Origin: Elephas maximus indicus
Lineage: Eukaryota > Chordata > Mammalia > Proboscidea > Elephantidae
Assembly (NCBI RefSeq): GCF_024166365.1
Contig: NC_064842.1
Coordinates: forward strand, 12,247,001 to 12,311,000
Reading direction: 5' to 3'
Length of the DNA: 64,000 nt
Below, one piece after another: positions 44,301 to 52,879 of the stretch. The stretch's first letter is position 1. Every line of letters starts with the position of its first letter. The position numbers and the translations under genes are program-made. A model generated the notes under the pieces. That model saw nothing but the letters and a program-made list of their open reading frames with translations, was not told where the DNA came from and ran no database searches.

Positions 44301-47300
44301 ATTAAAGTTGAAGTCAGCCCAACAGGAGAGCCTGCCTTATAATGTGGATAAAGTCCTAGATAAGGTTTTCCGTGCTTCTGAGTCACACATTCTGAGTGTC
44401 GCAGAAAAAATGCTTGATACCCGTGTGAATGAAAATAAAGATCTGGGAACGAAGGAAAATAACATATTTGAAGAGGCTGCAGTGCTGGATGATATCCAAG
44501 ACCTAATCTATTTTGTGAGGTACAAACACTCCACAGCAGAGCCGACTGTACTGGTGGCGGTGACACGGCCTCCAGAGGAAGGCTGGGATGGACCGAGGGA
44601 AGGTAGAGTACCTGCCTATGGCCTTACAGAGTCAGGCTTGAGAAATGGGGTAGGGGGTGGTGGGGCTTCACTGAAATACCTCGTATCTTATTTGTAAAGC
44701 TCTGTTCACAGTTTATAAGGTGCTTTAAGGAGAGAGACACCAGAATGAAGTCCACATGTCTCTTCCTGCCTTCTTTCTTTTAAGCTGGAGCATGGATAAC
44801 AACTTCTTACCCTGTTTTCCTTAGGACAGTTGAGACTGGCTAGTGTCCTCCCAGTGAACCTTCCTAGAAAGCTAAAGGGAAAGAAATAAACAGGAAAACA
44901 GAGCACAAAATAGAGCTGTGAGCAAAGTACAGATTTCACGTGAAGCTATGAAAGGGCTTTATGGAACACAATTTCTAAATCATTAAATAACTGCTGTCCA
45001 GCCCAGATTGACTAATATAACTATTACAGTTTGCTTGAGTTCCTTTATTCCTCCCAACTTTTCATCTTTTGTGGGTGCCATGTTCTTTCCTGCTTCTTGG
45101 GGGTGGTTACTAACTCCACTTAAGCTCTCCTGGGCCCTGGGTTCTTTCATTCAGATTAATCAAGGCAGGAACCAGGATGAGGACCTTTCTAACACAGCAC
45201 TTGACACAGAGAAGGCATTCGGTCAATATTGAGTTGACCCCAAGCTGGTATCCTAACATAAACTTTCTGATTCCTGGCTCCGTGCCCTATTCTCTATACC
45301 CATGCTTTTGAAACTGGGGTACTTGAACTGGGGGTGTATGGCAGAGTACCAGGGGGAACATAAAGCCACAGGATAAATGGTCGTAGCTTCCCAGAGTGCC
45401 AACTTTTCCTGAGAATTTGAAGAGAGAGGACATTTACGTTTATTCAAAGCTGATATACTTTAGAGTACAAAATTCAGATGAATTTTCAGGCTAAAATATG
45501 AGGTTGCAAAGAAATTTATCTTTGCTACGAGTGGCACAGTGATTAAGAGCTCGGCTGCTAACCAAAAGGTCAGCAGTTCATATCTACTAGCCGCTCCTTG
45601 GACACACTGTGGGGCTGTTCTACTCTGTCCTATGGGGTCGCTATGAGTTGGAATCGACTTGATGGCAACAGGTTTTTTTTTTTACAGGTCTCCGTGAGGG
45701 AGCCCTGTGGTACAATGGTTAAGGCTCAGCTGCTAACCAAAATGTCAGCAGTTTGAACCTATCAGTGGCTTCATGGGAGAAAAGACCTGGCGATCTGCTC
45801 CTGTAAAAATTACAGCCTAGGAAACCCTGTAGGGCAGTTTTGTGCTGTCCCATGGGCTCATTATGAGTCGGAATCGAAAGCACACAACAACATGGGTCTC
45901 CTTGGCGATGTCCTGGGCCTCATAGGGAAGGTTTAGTCTTTTCGGCTCTTAGAGTTACTTTGAAAATATTGGAAAAGCACATCAGTGAACTGCCTTTGTG
46001 TGTAATGACTCTCCCTGTACTAGTACCTGCTTTGTGTTTAAGAGAGTTCATGCTACTCCTACGTAGATGTTTCATATTTCTGCTTTTGACTGGAATTCTC
46101 TTTTGCACATTTATCCACATGGGCACATATTGGTTTGCCAAGGGAAGTTAAATTATTCAAGTCCCTACCATAAATATGTTTATTTATGAAATACTGTGAA
46201 AAAAAGGTAGCTTTCTAAGTTTTATTAGGTAGATTAGCCATCTCTGAAGTGGGCTGAAAGAAACTGAAACTACTTCCCTACACAGTTGTGCTTCAGGGTA
46301 TGCCAGTAACATGGAAGGCAGTGTGGAGATGCCCTGAGAGCTGTACAGGGTCGGGGACTGGCCACTGGGATGATGGGTTATGTTGTCCAGCTTCGCTAGC
46401 CCAATGCATCCCTCTCCCCTGTAGAGATCCAGCCACCACATGAGGATAACTTCCCACCAGGAAGCACAGAAGATTGGAAAATGCAGGTTGCTGAAGAGCC
46501 CGGCCACTTGGATCAACCCATGACTAGTGACACAGCTGCCTCAGAAGTGTCACAGACGCCGAATACTGAGAAAGATTCAGACCCAGGTAAAGCTGCTCTT
46601 TTCTTTCTACAAAGTAGAGGCATGTCATAAATAAGACCTTCTAGGAGACTTGTTGTCAAAGGTAGGAAAGGGAGGAAAAAATAATACAGGCATGTACCAG
46701 TTAAAAAAAAAAAAATCCCAGAGGAATTAAAAGAAAAGCAGGAGCTAAGCCTGAAAACAGGAAAAAGGCCAGAGACTATAACTAACCAATGTTTGGCTGT
46801 CACTGCCTTGTGTAAATAATTTTAATATAAAAAATTATTCTGAGAAGGCCTTATGCTCTAACAGAGTAGTTTTAAACCAGGCCAGCAGCATCAGCGGCAC
46901 ATGGGAATTCAGAAAGGCAGATTTTTCCCACCTCCTGATCAGAAACTCTGGGGGTGGGTACACGTTGAAGTGTGAGGACCACTGTCCTAAAACCCACTGA
47001 TTCTGTGCTCTTCCCCATTCGCATTCCCACGCCCCCAGAGAATACATGGTAGCTCAATTCTTTCTTCTTTTATTTGCTACTCAGACATGTTAAATATCTA
47101 GGAATCTTTATACTAGTGGAAACCCTGGTGGCACAGTGGTTAACAGCTACAGCTGCTAACCAAAAGGCTGGCAATTCAAATCCACCAGGCGCTCCTTGGA
47201 AACCAAATGGGGCAGTTCTATTCTGTCCTGTAGGGTCGCTGTGAGTCAGAGCTGACTCGGCGGCAATGGGTGTGGTTTTTTTGGTTTATACTAGTAGTCC

Positions 47301-49215
47301 CTGGGTGGCACAAATGGGTAAATGCTCGACTATCAGGAAAAAGGCTGGCGGTTTGAATCCACCCCGAGTCTCCTCAGGAGACGGGCCTGGTGATCTGCTT
47401 CCAAAAGGTCAAAGCCTTGAAAACCTCATGGAGCAGTTCTACTCTGCACATGTAGGGTCGCCATGAGTCAAACTGACTTGCCGGCAGCTAACAACAATAT
47501 TACACTGTAAGGTTAAAGGCAGCAGTAGGGAACTTTATAGTAGGAAATAGTCTGCTGCAGACTGACACTGTCAACAGCACCTACTCGCAGCACACAGGAA
47601 ATACCTAGAGGGACAGCATCTCATTTTATTGGATTTGAGAAGGTTGTTTATTAAACATTTTAAAATAGATATAACCCCAAACCAAACCCATTGCCAACTG
47701 GTTGATTCCGACTCACACAGTGACCCTACAGGATGGGGTAGAACTGCCCCATAGGGTTTCCAGGGAATGGCTAGTGGATTCGAACTACTGACCTTTTGGT
47801 TAGCAGCTGTAGCTCTTAACCACTGTGCCACCAGGGCTCCTAAAATGGATATACAACCCCAATAATGGTATCAGAAGCCTTCTAATGTTTGTGAACCTCA
47901 TTCTCATTTTACTAGTAAATCAGCAGAATAGCCAATTGTGTTTTTGTCTATTATGGTGACTTGATGACATGGTCACTATTTTTGTGTTTTCTAGAGGTTA
48001 TGGTCTATAAGCAGGTAAAGCATTACCCAGTAACACCTGCAAGGCTTGGCAGCACCCCTAAGTATCAGAGAAGCCACAGCAGGGAGATGAATGCAGCTGA
48101 TGTGACAAGGAATGACAGTATCAGGTCTTCCAGGCTCCTGAGGACACTGCCTTCATATACTCTTTACTTCTGACCATGTTTAGCTCATAAAACACTTCTG
48201 CTTGCTGAAGATGAGCCATGCACTTTTTAAGGCTTGTTATTCTCTTGCCTAAAAACTTTGAGGTCTAGGAAGGATTCTGCATACATAATTAAAAACAAAT
48301 TCTTTGCTCTCCCATTTAAAGTCCACCACAAAATGGCCTAAAGGACTTTTACAGGCTAATCCTCTCAAATGTCCCTGCATGCATCTCAGGCACTCTTCAT
48401 GTGAGACTCCCAGCTGTTCACAAAACATGCCCCAGACTCATATGAGTCAGGCTGAAATCTCCTCCCTAGCACCTGGGTTGAAATCCTTTTAAGGCATGTA
48501 TACCTAGAATTTGACCTCTTTCACAGAGCCGCCAAGCCGGGCCCTCACCTCTGCCGTTTACCATGTTCTCTTTCCTGTAGGGTCACTGGTCCACCCAGTA
48601 AGTGACTGTCTAGTGCCTGCCACAGGCCAGACACTGCTGAGCACTGGAGCGTCCCACCCGCAAGTCTGCCACCTGAGGCTCTTGCTTTTTCTTGAGGTTA
48701 CCACTATAGTGCTTCCCCAGCTCTAAGTCAATGTTTGCTAGATGTGACTATGTCTATACGGAGGAAGCATGAAATTCCATTTTTCTCAATGCCCATGAGT
48801 AATTACTGTTTGGATAGCAGTTTCATTGCCGGGAGGTGATGGGGGGGAGGTTGGTTGGGGGTAGGGAGGATGGAGGTACATGTTCATTTTACAGTTGACG
48901 GGTAAAATGGCTCTAATTGGGATTCGAGTTTTTTTCTCTATATAAATGTCTTTAGGAGAACCACGCTTGCCAGGCACAGTGACTGATATTTAGTGGGCAC
49001 TCAATATTTTTACTGAAGGAAAACAACTCTTCGTATAAAATATAAAATAAAACATCGGTTTTTTCTCCTCAATTTTAGGGATAATTACAACAGAAGGCAC
49101 GCCTGTTGATGTAAAAAAGCAACTAGAAACAAACGCTGAAGAGCCAGCTGGTGCTACACCTCTAGAAAAGGCACTTCTTTTCATCTATTCCTTCGTGTTT
49201 CGTGTAACTAAGACG
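32197..49215 (+). CDS. MIA3: MIA3/TANGO1, exons 1-6 (5' half of the gene)
   Basis: MIA3 (TANGO1) sits in the membrane of ER exit sites, binds collagen-HSP47 in the lumen through its SH3-like domain, and recruits COPII and membranes on the cytosolic side. The coding join is 32197-32329, 36029-36162, 39061-39147, 41764-44602, 46425-46586 and 49079-49215, giving 1164 codons without a stop. It comprises a signal peptide (1-22), an MIA/SH3-like domain (about 38-125, with Cys38, 43, 61 and 124), a long acidic lumenal region (126 to about 930), a conserved helical lumenal stretch (about 935-1045) and the start of the hydrophobic membrane segment (about 1148-1160). All junctions are GT-AG with matching phases. 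I assigned it by recognising the human protein: '[11 protein letters not shown]', '[20 protein letters not shown]', '[19 protein letters not shown]'. The cytoplasmic half is beyond the window. Confidence 0.97.
32395..32945 (+). repeat. G-rich minisatellite in MIA3 intron 1
   Basis: About fourteen copies of a core like 'gcgggccctgcggactgggg' recur at roughly 30- or 50-bp spacing, separated by variable numbers of 'gggggct' and 'gggggcc' units. Core starts lie near 32431, 32485, 32515, 32565, 32595, 32645, 32710, 32740, 32785, 32875 and 32905, with further variants. The array begins about 65 bp after the exon 1 donor. It keeps all frames nearly stop-free on both strands, which creates spurious long ORFs. 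Confidence 0.93.
33951..34124 (-). mobile_element. AfroSINE, short form, antisense
   Basis: It begins with an A run (33953-33970), then 'ccactgctgtcaagtcgatt', ending 'ctacaccaccagggtttcc'. The 9-bp duplication 'tcaagaaga' flanks it (33942-33950 and 34125-34133). Confidence 0.92.
35647..35850 (-). mobile_element. AfroSINE, 'agcacagtagaactgtgctcc' subtype, antisense
   Basis: It runs from 'taccagctgccatcaagtcg' through 'gtagaactgtgctccatagg' and 'cttccaaggcacctctgggt' to 'cagggactcct'. It is a full-length, moderately diverged copy. Confidence 0.85.
36029..36162 (+). CDS. MIA3: MIA3 exon 2
   Basis: This exon encodes residues 45-89, most of the SH3-like fold: '[18 protein letters not shown]' with Cys61, then '[16 protein letters not shown]' and 'EVWAGS'. 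The acceptor is 'atatacag' before 36029 and the donor is GTAAGT at 36163. It enters in phase 1 and leaves in phase 0, matching its neighbours. Confidence 0.96.
36163..39060 (+). other. MIA3 intron 2
   Basis: This is a 2.9-kb intron. Apart from an AfroSINE fragment (37440-37540, antisense: 'ggtgggttcgaactgccaac') no repeat family is clear. It ends in a T-rich tract and 'tttcatatag'. Confidence 0.75.
37440..37540 (-). mobile_element. AfroSINE 5' fragment, antisense
   Basis: The segments 'ggtgggttcgaactgccaac', 'cttttggttagtggccaagc' and 'taccaccagggacc' match the SINE head. The 3' half is missing, and an extra stretch ('acggaaatttc') interrupts the end. Confidence 0.8.
39061..39147 (+). CDS. 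MIA3: MIA3 exon 3
   Basis: This 87-bp exon, phase 0 at both ends, encodes residues 90-118: '[20 protein letters not shown]', the last strands of the SH3-like domain, and ends 'LPTD'. The donor is GTAAGT at 39148. Confidence 0.96.
39268..39480 (+). mobile_element. AfroSINE, long form, sense
   Basis: The head is 'ggagccctggtggtacagtg'. The long-form middle block is present ('ggagaaagatgtggcagtct', 'gtaaagatttacagcc'). It ends 'caatgggtttgggtttggtt'. Confidence 0.92.
39908..40072 (+). mobile_element. AfroSINE, short form, sense
   Basis: It has a perfect 14-bp target duplication 'ttatagatttggaa' (39894-39907 and 40073-40086). The head is 'ggagtcctggtggcacagtg'. The middle block is absent: 'ggcgctccctggaaagcccg' joins directly. 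Confidence 0.95.
41764..44602 (+). CDS. MIA3: MIA3 exon 4, giant lumenal exon
   Basis: This 2839-bp exon encodes residues 119-1064 plus one base. It opens '[14 protein letters not shown]' (Cys124 closes the SH3-like fold) and is then very rich in Glu, Asp, Lys and Ser with low predicted order, as expected for the TANGO1 lumenal region. Sequons such as NKT and NGS occur near residue 250. A conserved helical stretch lies near the end ('[18 protein letters not shown]', '[20 protein letters not shown]', '[15 protein letters not shown]'). The donor is GTAGAG at 44603. The reading frame stays open past the donor for 31 more codons to a TAA at 44695-44697. Confidence 0.96.
45527..45684 (+). mobile_element. 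AfroSINE, short form, sense
   Basis: The head is incomplete ('acgagtggcacagtgattaa'). The rest is typical: 'aaccaaaaggtcagcagttc', 'ggggtcgctatgagttggaa' and a T-rich tail after 'gatggcaacaggt'. Confidence 0.9.
45694..45892 (+). mobile_element. AfroSINE, long form, sense
   Basis: It starts near 'gggagccctgtggtacaatg' and contains the middle block ('ggagaaaagacctggcgatc'). It ends 'cgaaagcacacaacaacatg', an RTE-like terminus. The 7-bp 'ggtctcc' recurs on both sides. Confidence 0.85.
46425..46586 (+). CDS. MIA3: MIA3 exon 5
   Basis: This 162-bp exon, phase 1 in and out, encodes residues 1065-1118. It resembles the human counterpart 'EDNF...EEP.HLDQ...ASEVSQ.PNTEKD'; here '[18 protein letters not shown]' and '[13 protein letters not shown]' are readable. 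It is lumenal, acidic and disordered. The donor is GTAAAG at 46587. Confidence 0.95.
47118..47284 (+). mobile_element. AfroSINE, short form, sense
   Basis: It lies between 11-bp duplications 'tttatactagt' (47107-47117 and 47285-47295). The head is 'ggaaaccctggtggcacagt' and the tail 'ggcggcaatgggtgtggttt'. Confidence 0.95.
47296..47492 (+). mobile_element. AfroSINE, 'agtccctgggtggcacaaat' subtype, sense
   Basis: It starts directly after the target duplication of the previous SINE and contains 'ggtgatctgcttccaaaagg' and 'ctctgcacatgtagggtcgc'. It ends 'tgccggcagctaacaacaat', the RTE-like terminus. Confidence 0.9.
47678..47840 (-). mobile_element. AfroSINE, short form, antisense
   Basis: It runs from 'aaaccaaacccattgccaac' to 'actgtgccaccagggctcc'. 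The flanks 'taaaat[a/g]gatata' (47661 and 47841) are the target duplication. Confidence 0.92.
49079..49215 (+). CDS. MIA3: MIA3 exon 6, start of the membrane segment
   Basis: This 137-bp exon encodes residues 1119-1164, ending in phase 0 at a GTAAGT donor. It finishes '[18 protein letters not shown]', which corresponds to the first hydrophobic segment of human TANGO1 (LLIYSFMFYLTKS). Position 1160 is Arg where the human has Tyr, inside the hydrophobic stretch. The next exon should begin with the 'LVATLPDD'-like sequence, but it is not seen in this window. Confidence 0.94.
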
Positions 49216-49867
49216 GTAAGTTTGATACATACAGTTTCTTTGGATAGGGTGTTGATTTTTATAGTTTTTAAGCTGATTTTGAGCACGGGGTGAAGACTGT
49301 AAAATGTCTTTCCGAAAATTACTCCTGGTCCTTTCAAGACAGCTCCTGATACACATGAGTGTATGGCTTTTGTGGCTTCTTAGTTCCGTTCAGCACCCAC
49401 TTGAGGAGGATTCGCCGTGTACCAGGGCTGGGCACTTCACACCTGTGAAACGTGGTTCTCCCCTCCAGGACCTCTGAGTCCGGCAGGGAGATAAAGACAT
49501 TCGCTTGACATGTACTGTAGGAGAGGCAGAAACAGAAGCGGTTACCTGAGGGTGGAATGATATGTTGAAGACGCCGATCCTCTGTGGTGAGGGGATACTC
49601 AGGGAGTGTGAGAGGAAGCTCCTTGGGATGTGTTTTGAGCAGAGCTGAAGAACAAACGGGAGTTGGATGTGTAGTATGCTGTTGAAGAGAAGGGCTGTGG
49701 AGGTGTGGGGGAGGCAGAAGAAATAGCGTGTGTGGAGAGATAAAGGCATGAAGTAAAAAGGTTATTCGGGGAAGCATGAGTAGTTGGTGGTGTTAAAGAG
49801 TAGCTGGAGTAAGAGGGGGGTGCTGTGCTGGAGGGGGGCAGGAGCAAATAAAAAAGAACATAAAAAC

Positions 49868-49925
49868 AAAACCGAACCCGTTGCCGTCGAGTTGATTCCA
49901 ACTCATTGCGACCATACGTGTCATG
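49868..49925 (-). mobile_element. AfroSINE 3' tail fragment, antisense
   Basis: Only 'aaaccgaacccgttgccgtc', 'gagttgattccaactcattg' and 'cgaccatacg' match the SINE 3' end. The remainder is absent. Confidence 0.75.
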
Positions 49926-50319
49926 GTAAATGGTGTTAGACTGTTAGGGGTGAGTATCTTTTGAAGGTTTTAAGCAGGAAAATGATATGGTCAGATTTGT
50001 TTCTTAGAAACGGAATCGGTTTTTATTTAGATTTAGCTGTTTTAAAGAAGCCAGGATCCAAATGAGACATATATTCTGTTTGTAAGTTTATGTAAACTTT
50101 TTAGGACTTAGCTCCCCCTGGTGGCGGTTGTTGAAATTGGACATTTTTCTTGGTAAATTATAAGAATGGGCAACCTTATACAAGCTGGAGGCCAAGTTGC
50201 CCTTGGGGTCATGGAGAAGGTATTCTTGCCAACAAAAATATTTTTACTCCAGGTTCAGCTGATTCAAGACTTGTGTGGGAAAGAGGCTTCTTTTGGCTGT
50301 TATTGTTCTGTAAAATGCA

Positions 50320-50530
50320 GGGTATTAGAACCAGGAAGATCAGGTTTTAAATCCCAAATCCATTCTTTTGAAGCTTGTGCCTATTACTAAACTTTGTACC
50401 TCAGCCTCTTGATCTGGGACGTGCAGATAATACCTACTCCAATTGTTATAAGACTTAAATGAATTAAAATCTATGTACAAAGTGTCCAGGATGGCACCTG
50501 GCATTTCGTAGGCTCTCATATCCTGCCACT
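50320..50530 (+). mobile_element. MIR SINE, sense
   Basis: Landmarks in order are 'caggttttaaatcccaaatc', 'cctattactaaactttgtac', 'ctcagcctcttgatctggga' and 'gatggcacctggcatttcgt'. These correspond to the MIR core and 3' part. Confidence 0.75.
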
Positions 50531-51639
50531 TCTCCTCCGGATGGTCAGAGGGCAGTAGAAAGACACTGAATACTTGGGGAACTCAGGAGAAGGGCCACCA
50601 GGATGGGGAAGACAGAGGAAAGCCAAACCATTTTTCAGTTTTCTTCATAGTCACGGTGATGGTAGCCACCCAGGTGAAGGTATATATGAGCTGCATAACT
50701 AGAATAATGAAATTTTCAGTGACTAAATTTCAGTCTCAAAATTTGGAATTTGATTATCAGAATGAATCGTCGTCATTTAAAAAGATTTAGTGGCTTCTAG
50801 ATGTGGCAGGAGTTCTTTATTTATTGTGTTCCTAGATATGCACAAAGCCTTGGGTTGGGGGATATAAATGTGTAGGATGTGGTCTCTGATTGGAGGAAGG
50901 TGGGGAAAGACACAGATACCAATGGCAAGAGAAAAAGACAATGTTACAAACTGTTCATTTGTAAGGTACTCTCAAAAAAGCATTTTGATGACCCAATCTG
51001 TACAGAGTGTTGTGCTAGCAGTAAAAGATTAAGACATATAAAACAGTTCTGACTTTTGAAAGGCTTGAGAGCATATCAAATATATGGAAGAATGGAGAAT
51101 ATATGAAATAGTTTATGTGAAATATCAAGTAAGTAGTATAGATAATTATTTAATAGGGTTGGGGGAGTAGTGGGGTACTGACCTGACTGAGAAAATGTCA
51201 CCAGAAGTCAGATTCATAGATCAATTGTTAATGGAATCATGGGGTTGAAAGAGACCTTAGAGGCAATTAAATAGCAATAGTTTCCTCTACTACAGCCCTG
51301 ATAAGTAGTTATAAGGCCTGTGTATCAACAATTGCTAGTATGATTAACCTACCATACGAGGCTGTGCATTCCCCCATTGACTGGTTCATTTTTATAGTGA
51401 CTCTAATAAATTTTCCTCCATATGATTTCATCTCTTTGAATCTAATTATTTTTCTACATAATAATCCTTAAAATATTTGAAGTTAAGCCTTAAGTTTTTA
51501 AATGTTTTATCAGGAAATATTCAGACTTAGAAAAGAAAAGAGTATAGTATAATGAACCCATGGGGCCGTCTAATCTATTAAGCCCATCTGTGAATTTTTC
51601 ACTTCTGGTATTTTTAGCTCTAGAGGTTCCACCTTCTAT

Positions 51640-52620
51640 GATTTTTTATCTTTCATTCTTCTCACTATGTTCATTTAAAAAAAATTCTTAAGTATATTTT
51701 AATGTAATTCTTTTAAAGCCTTTTTATGATAATTTCATTGGCCCTGTCATTTCTTGGTCTTTTTTTATAGACTGATTTATCTCCTAGTTATGGGACACTT
51801 TTTCCTGTATTTTTTGCATGTCTAGTAATTTTTGTTTGAATGCTTTGACACTGTGAATGTTGTGTTCTTGAGTGCTGATTTCAGCAGCTTCCTTTATAAA
51901 GTGTTGTTTATTTTGCTAAGCTGGTAAGTTACTTATGCGTCAGCCTGATCTTCCCTACTCTTGTTCTAAGCTTTGTTAGGGATGTATATAGTTGTTCTTT
52001 ACTCAAATGTTAGTATAGCTCTCCTACTAAAATATGATTCTTCTGGGGTCTCTCCTGAATGCTTTGCGTGTTCAGCAAGGTCACTCCACTCTTACTGGCG
52101 GTGGTAATACAAATATCTCCCAGCTCTGTGTTAACAAAGGGAATTGTTCGGCTTACAGCTTCCTGGTAGTTGTGTGTGTGTTTTTTTCCCTCCTGTAGTC
52201 ATTCTTTGTTCATCCTCAGAGATTCTGTGCTGCATTGAATTCATCCCAAGACTCAAGGGGGCCCCTTTGCAGATTTCTGAAACTTTTTCTTCATCGCGCC
52301 CATCTTTCTGGCATCCTTCCCTGCATATCTCAGGCACCTTAGTCTGCCTCAGCTCTGATCTCTGACTTTTCAGTGAGATTGAGATTGCTGTACTTGGCTT
52401 GAGTTCTCCCTCCCTGCCCTGAGGTCCAGAATGTGCCCCTAGGTACAAACCTCATTAATTACCTTTCTCTCAGGGGTCACAGTTGTGTGCTGTTTTCTAT
52501 CTGAATAAAGTTTTTTTCATATATTTTGTCCAATCTTCTAGTTGTTTACAGTGGGAGAGCAAGTCTCATACTAGTTACTTGGTCTATAGATTTCTCCTTA
52601 TATTTTTCATTGAAGTATAT
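51640..52620 (-). mobile_element. old L1 (L1M-type) 5' region, antisense
   Basis: The text 'tttgcatgtctagtaatttt', 'tgaatgctttgacactgtga', 'ttctaagctttgttaggga' and 'catattttgtccaatcttct' parallels the block at 22870-23300. It is the antisense 5' UTR region of old L1s. No ORF survives. Confidence 0.65.
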
Positions 52621-52879
52621 TTATTGAAGAAACAGGTTTGTTTGTCTTCTCAAGTGTATCATGGTCTGGATTTTGCTAAGTCCTCATGGTTTAGTTTAAC
52701 ATGTTTCTCTAGCTCTTTCTATTTCTAGGAATTGGTAGTCCGATACATATCCAGTTTTGGTTAGCAAGAATACTTCATAGGTGATGTAGTTGACTCCTGC
52801 CAGGAGGCATTTAATAGCTTTATATTCTTTTATGATGTTACTAGTCATTGGTGACATGGCCTAAATCAGTTCATACATT

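Larger units (their letters stand above)
44603..46424 (+). other. MIA3 intron 4
   Basis: The first 95 bases continue the exon 4 frame. An AATAAA occurs at about 44885, and an L2-like end lies at 45185-45235. Two sense AfroSINEs follow (45527-45684 and 45694-45892). The acceptor is 'cctctcccctgtag'. Confidence 0.65.
46587..49078 (+). other. MIA3 intron 5
   Basis: Three AfroSINEs lie at 47118-47284, 47296-47492 and 47678-47840. The 47860-49070 stretch has no recognised gene. L2/MIR-like scraps occur near 48600-48660 and 48965-49020. The acceptor is 'ctcctcaattttag'. Confidence 0.65.
49216..52872 (+). other. MIA3 intron 6, first part
   Basis: A SINE tail fragment (49868-49925), a MIR (50320-50530) and antisense L1M 5' sequence (51640-52620) are recognised. 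The rest is unassigned. No CpG-rich stretch suggests an internal promoter. Confidence 0.6.
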
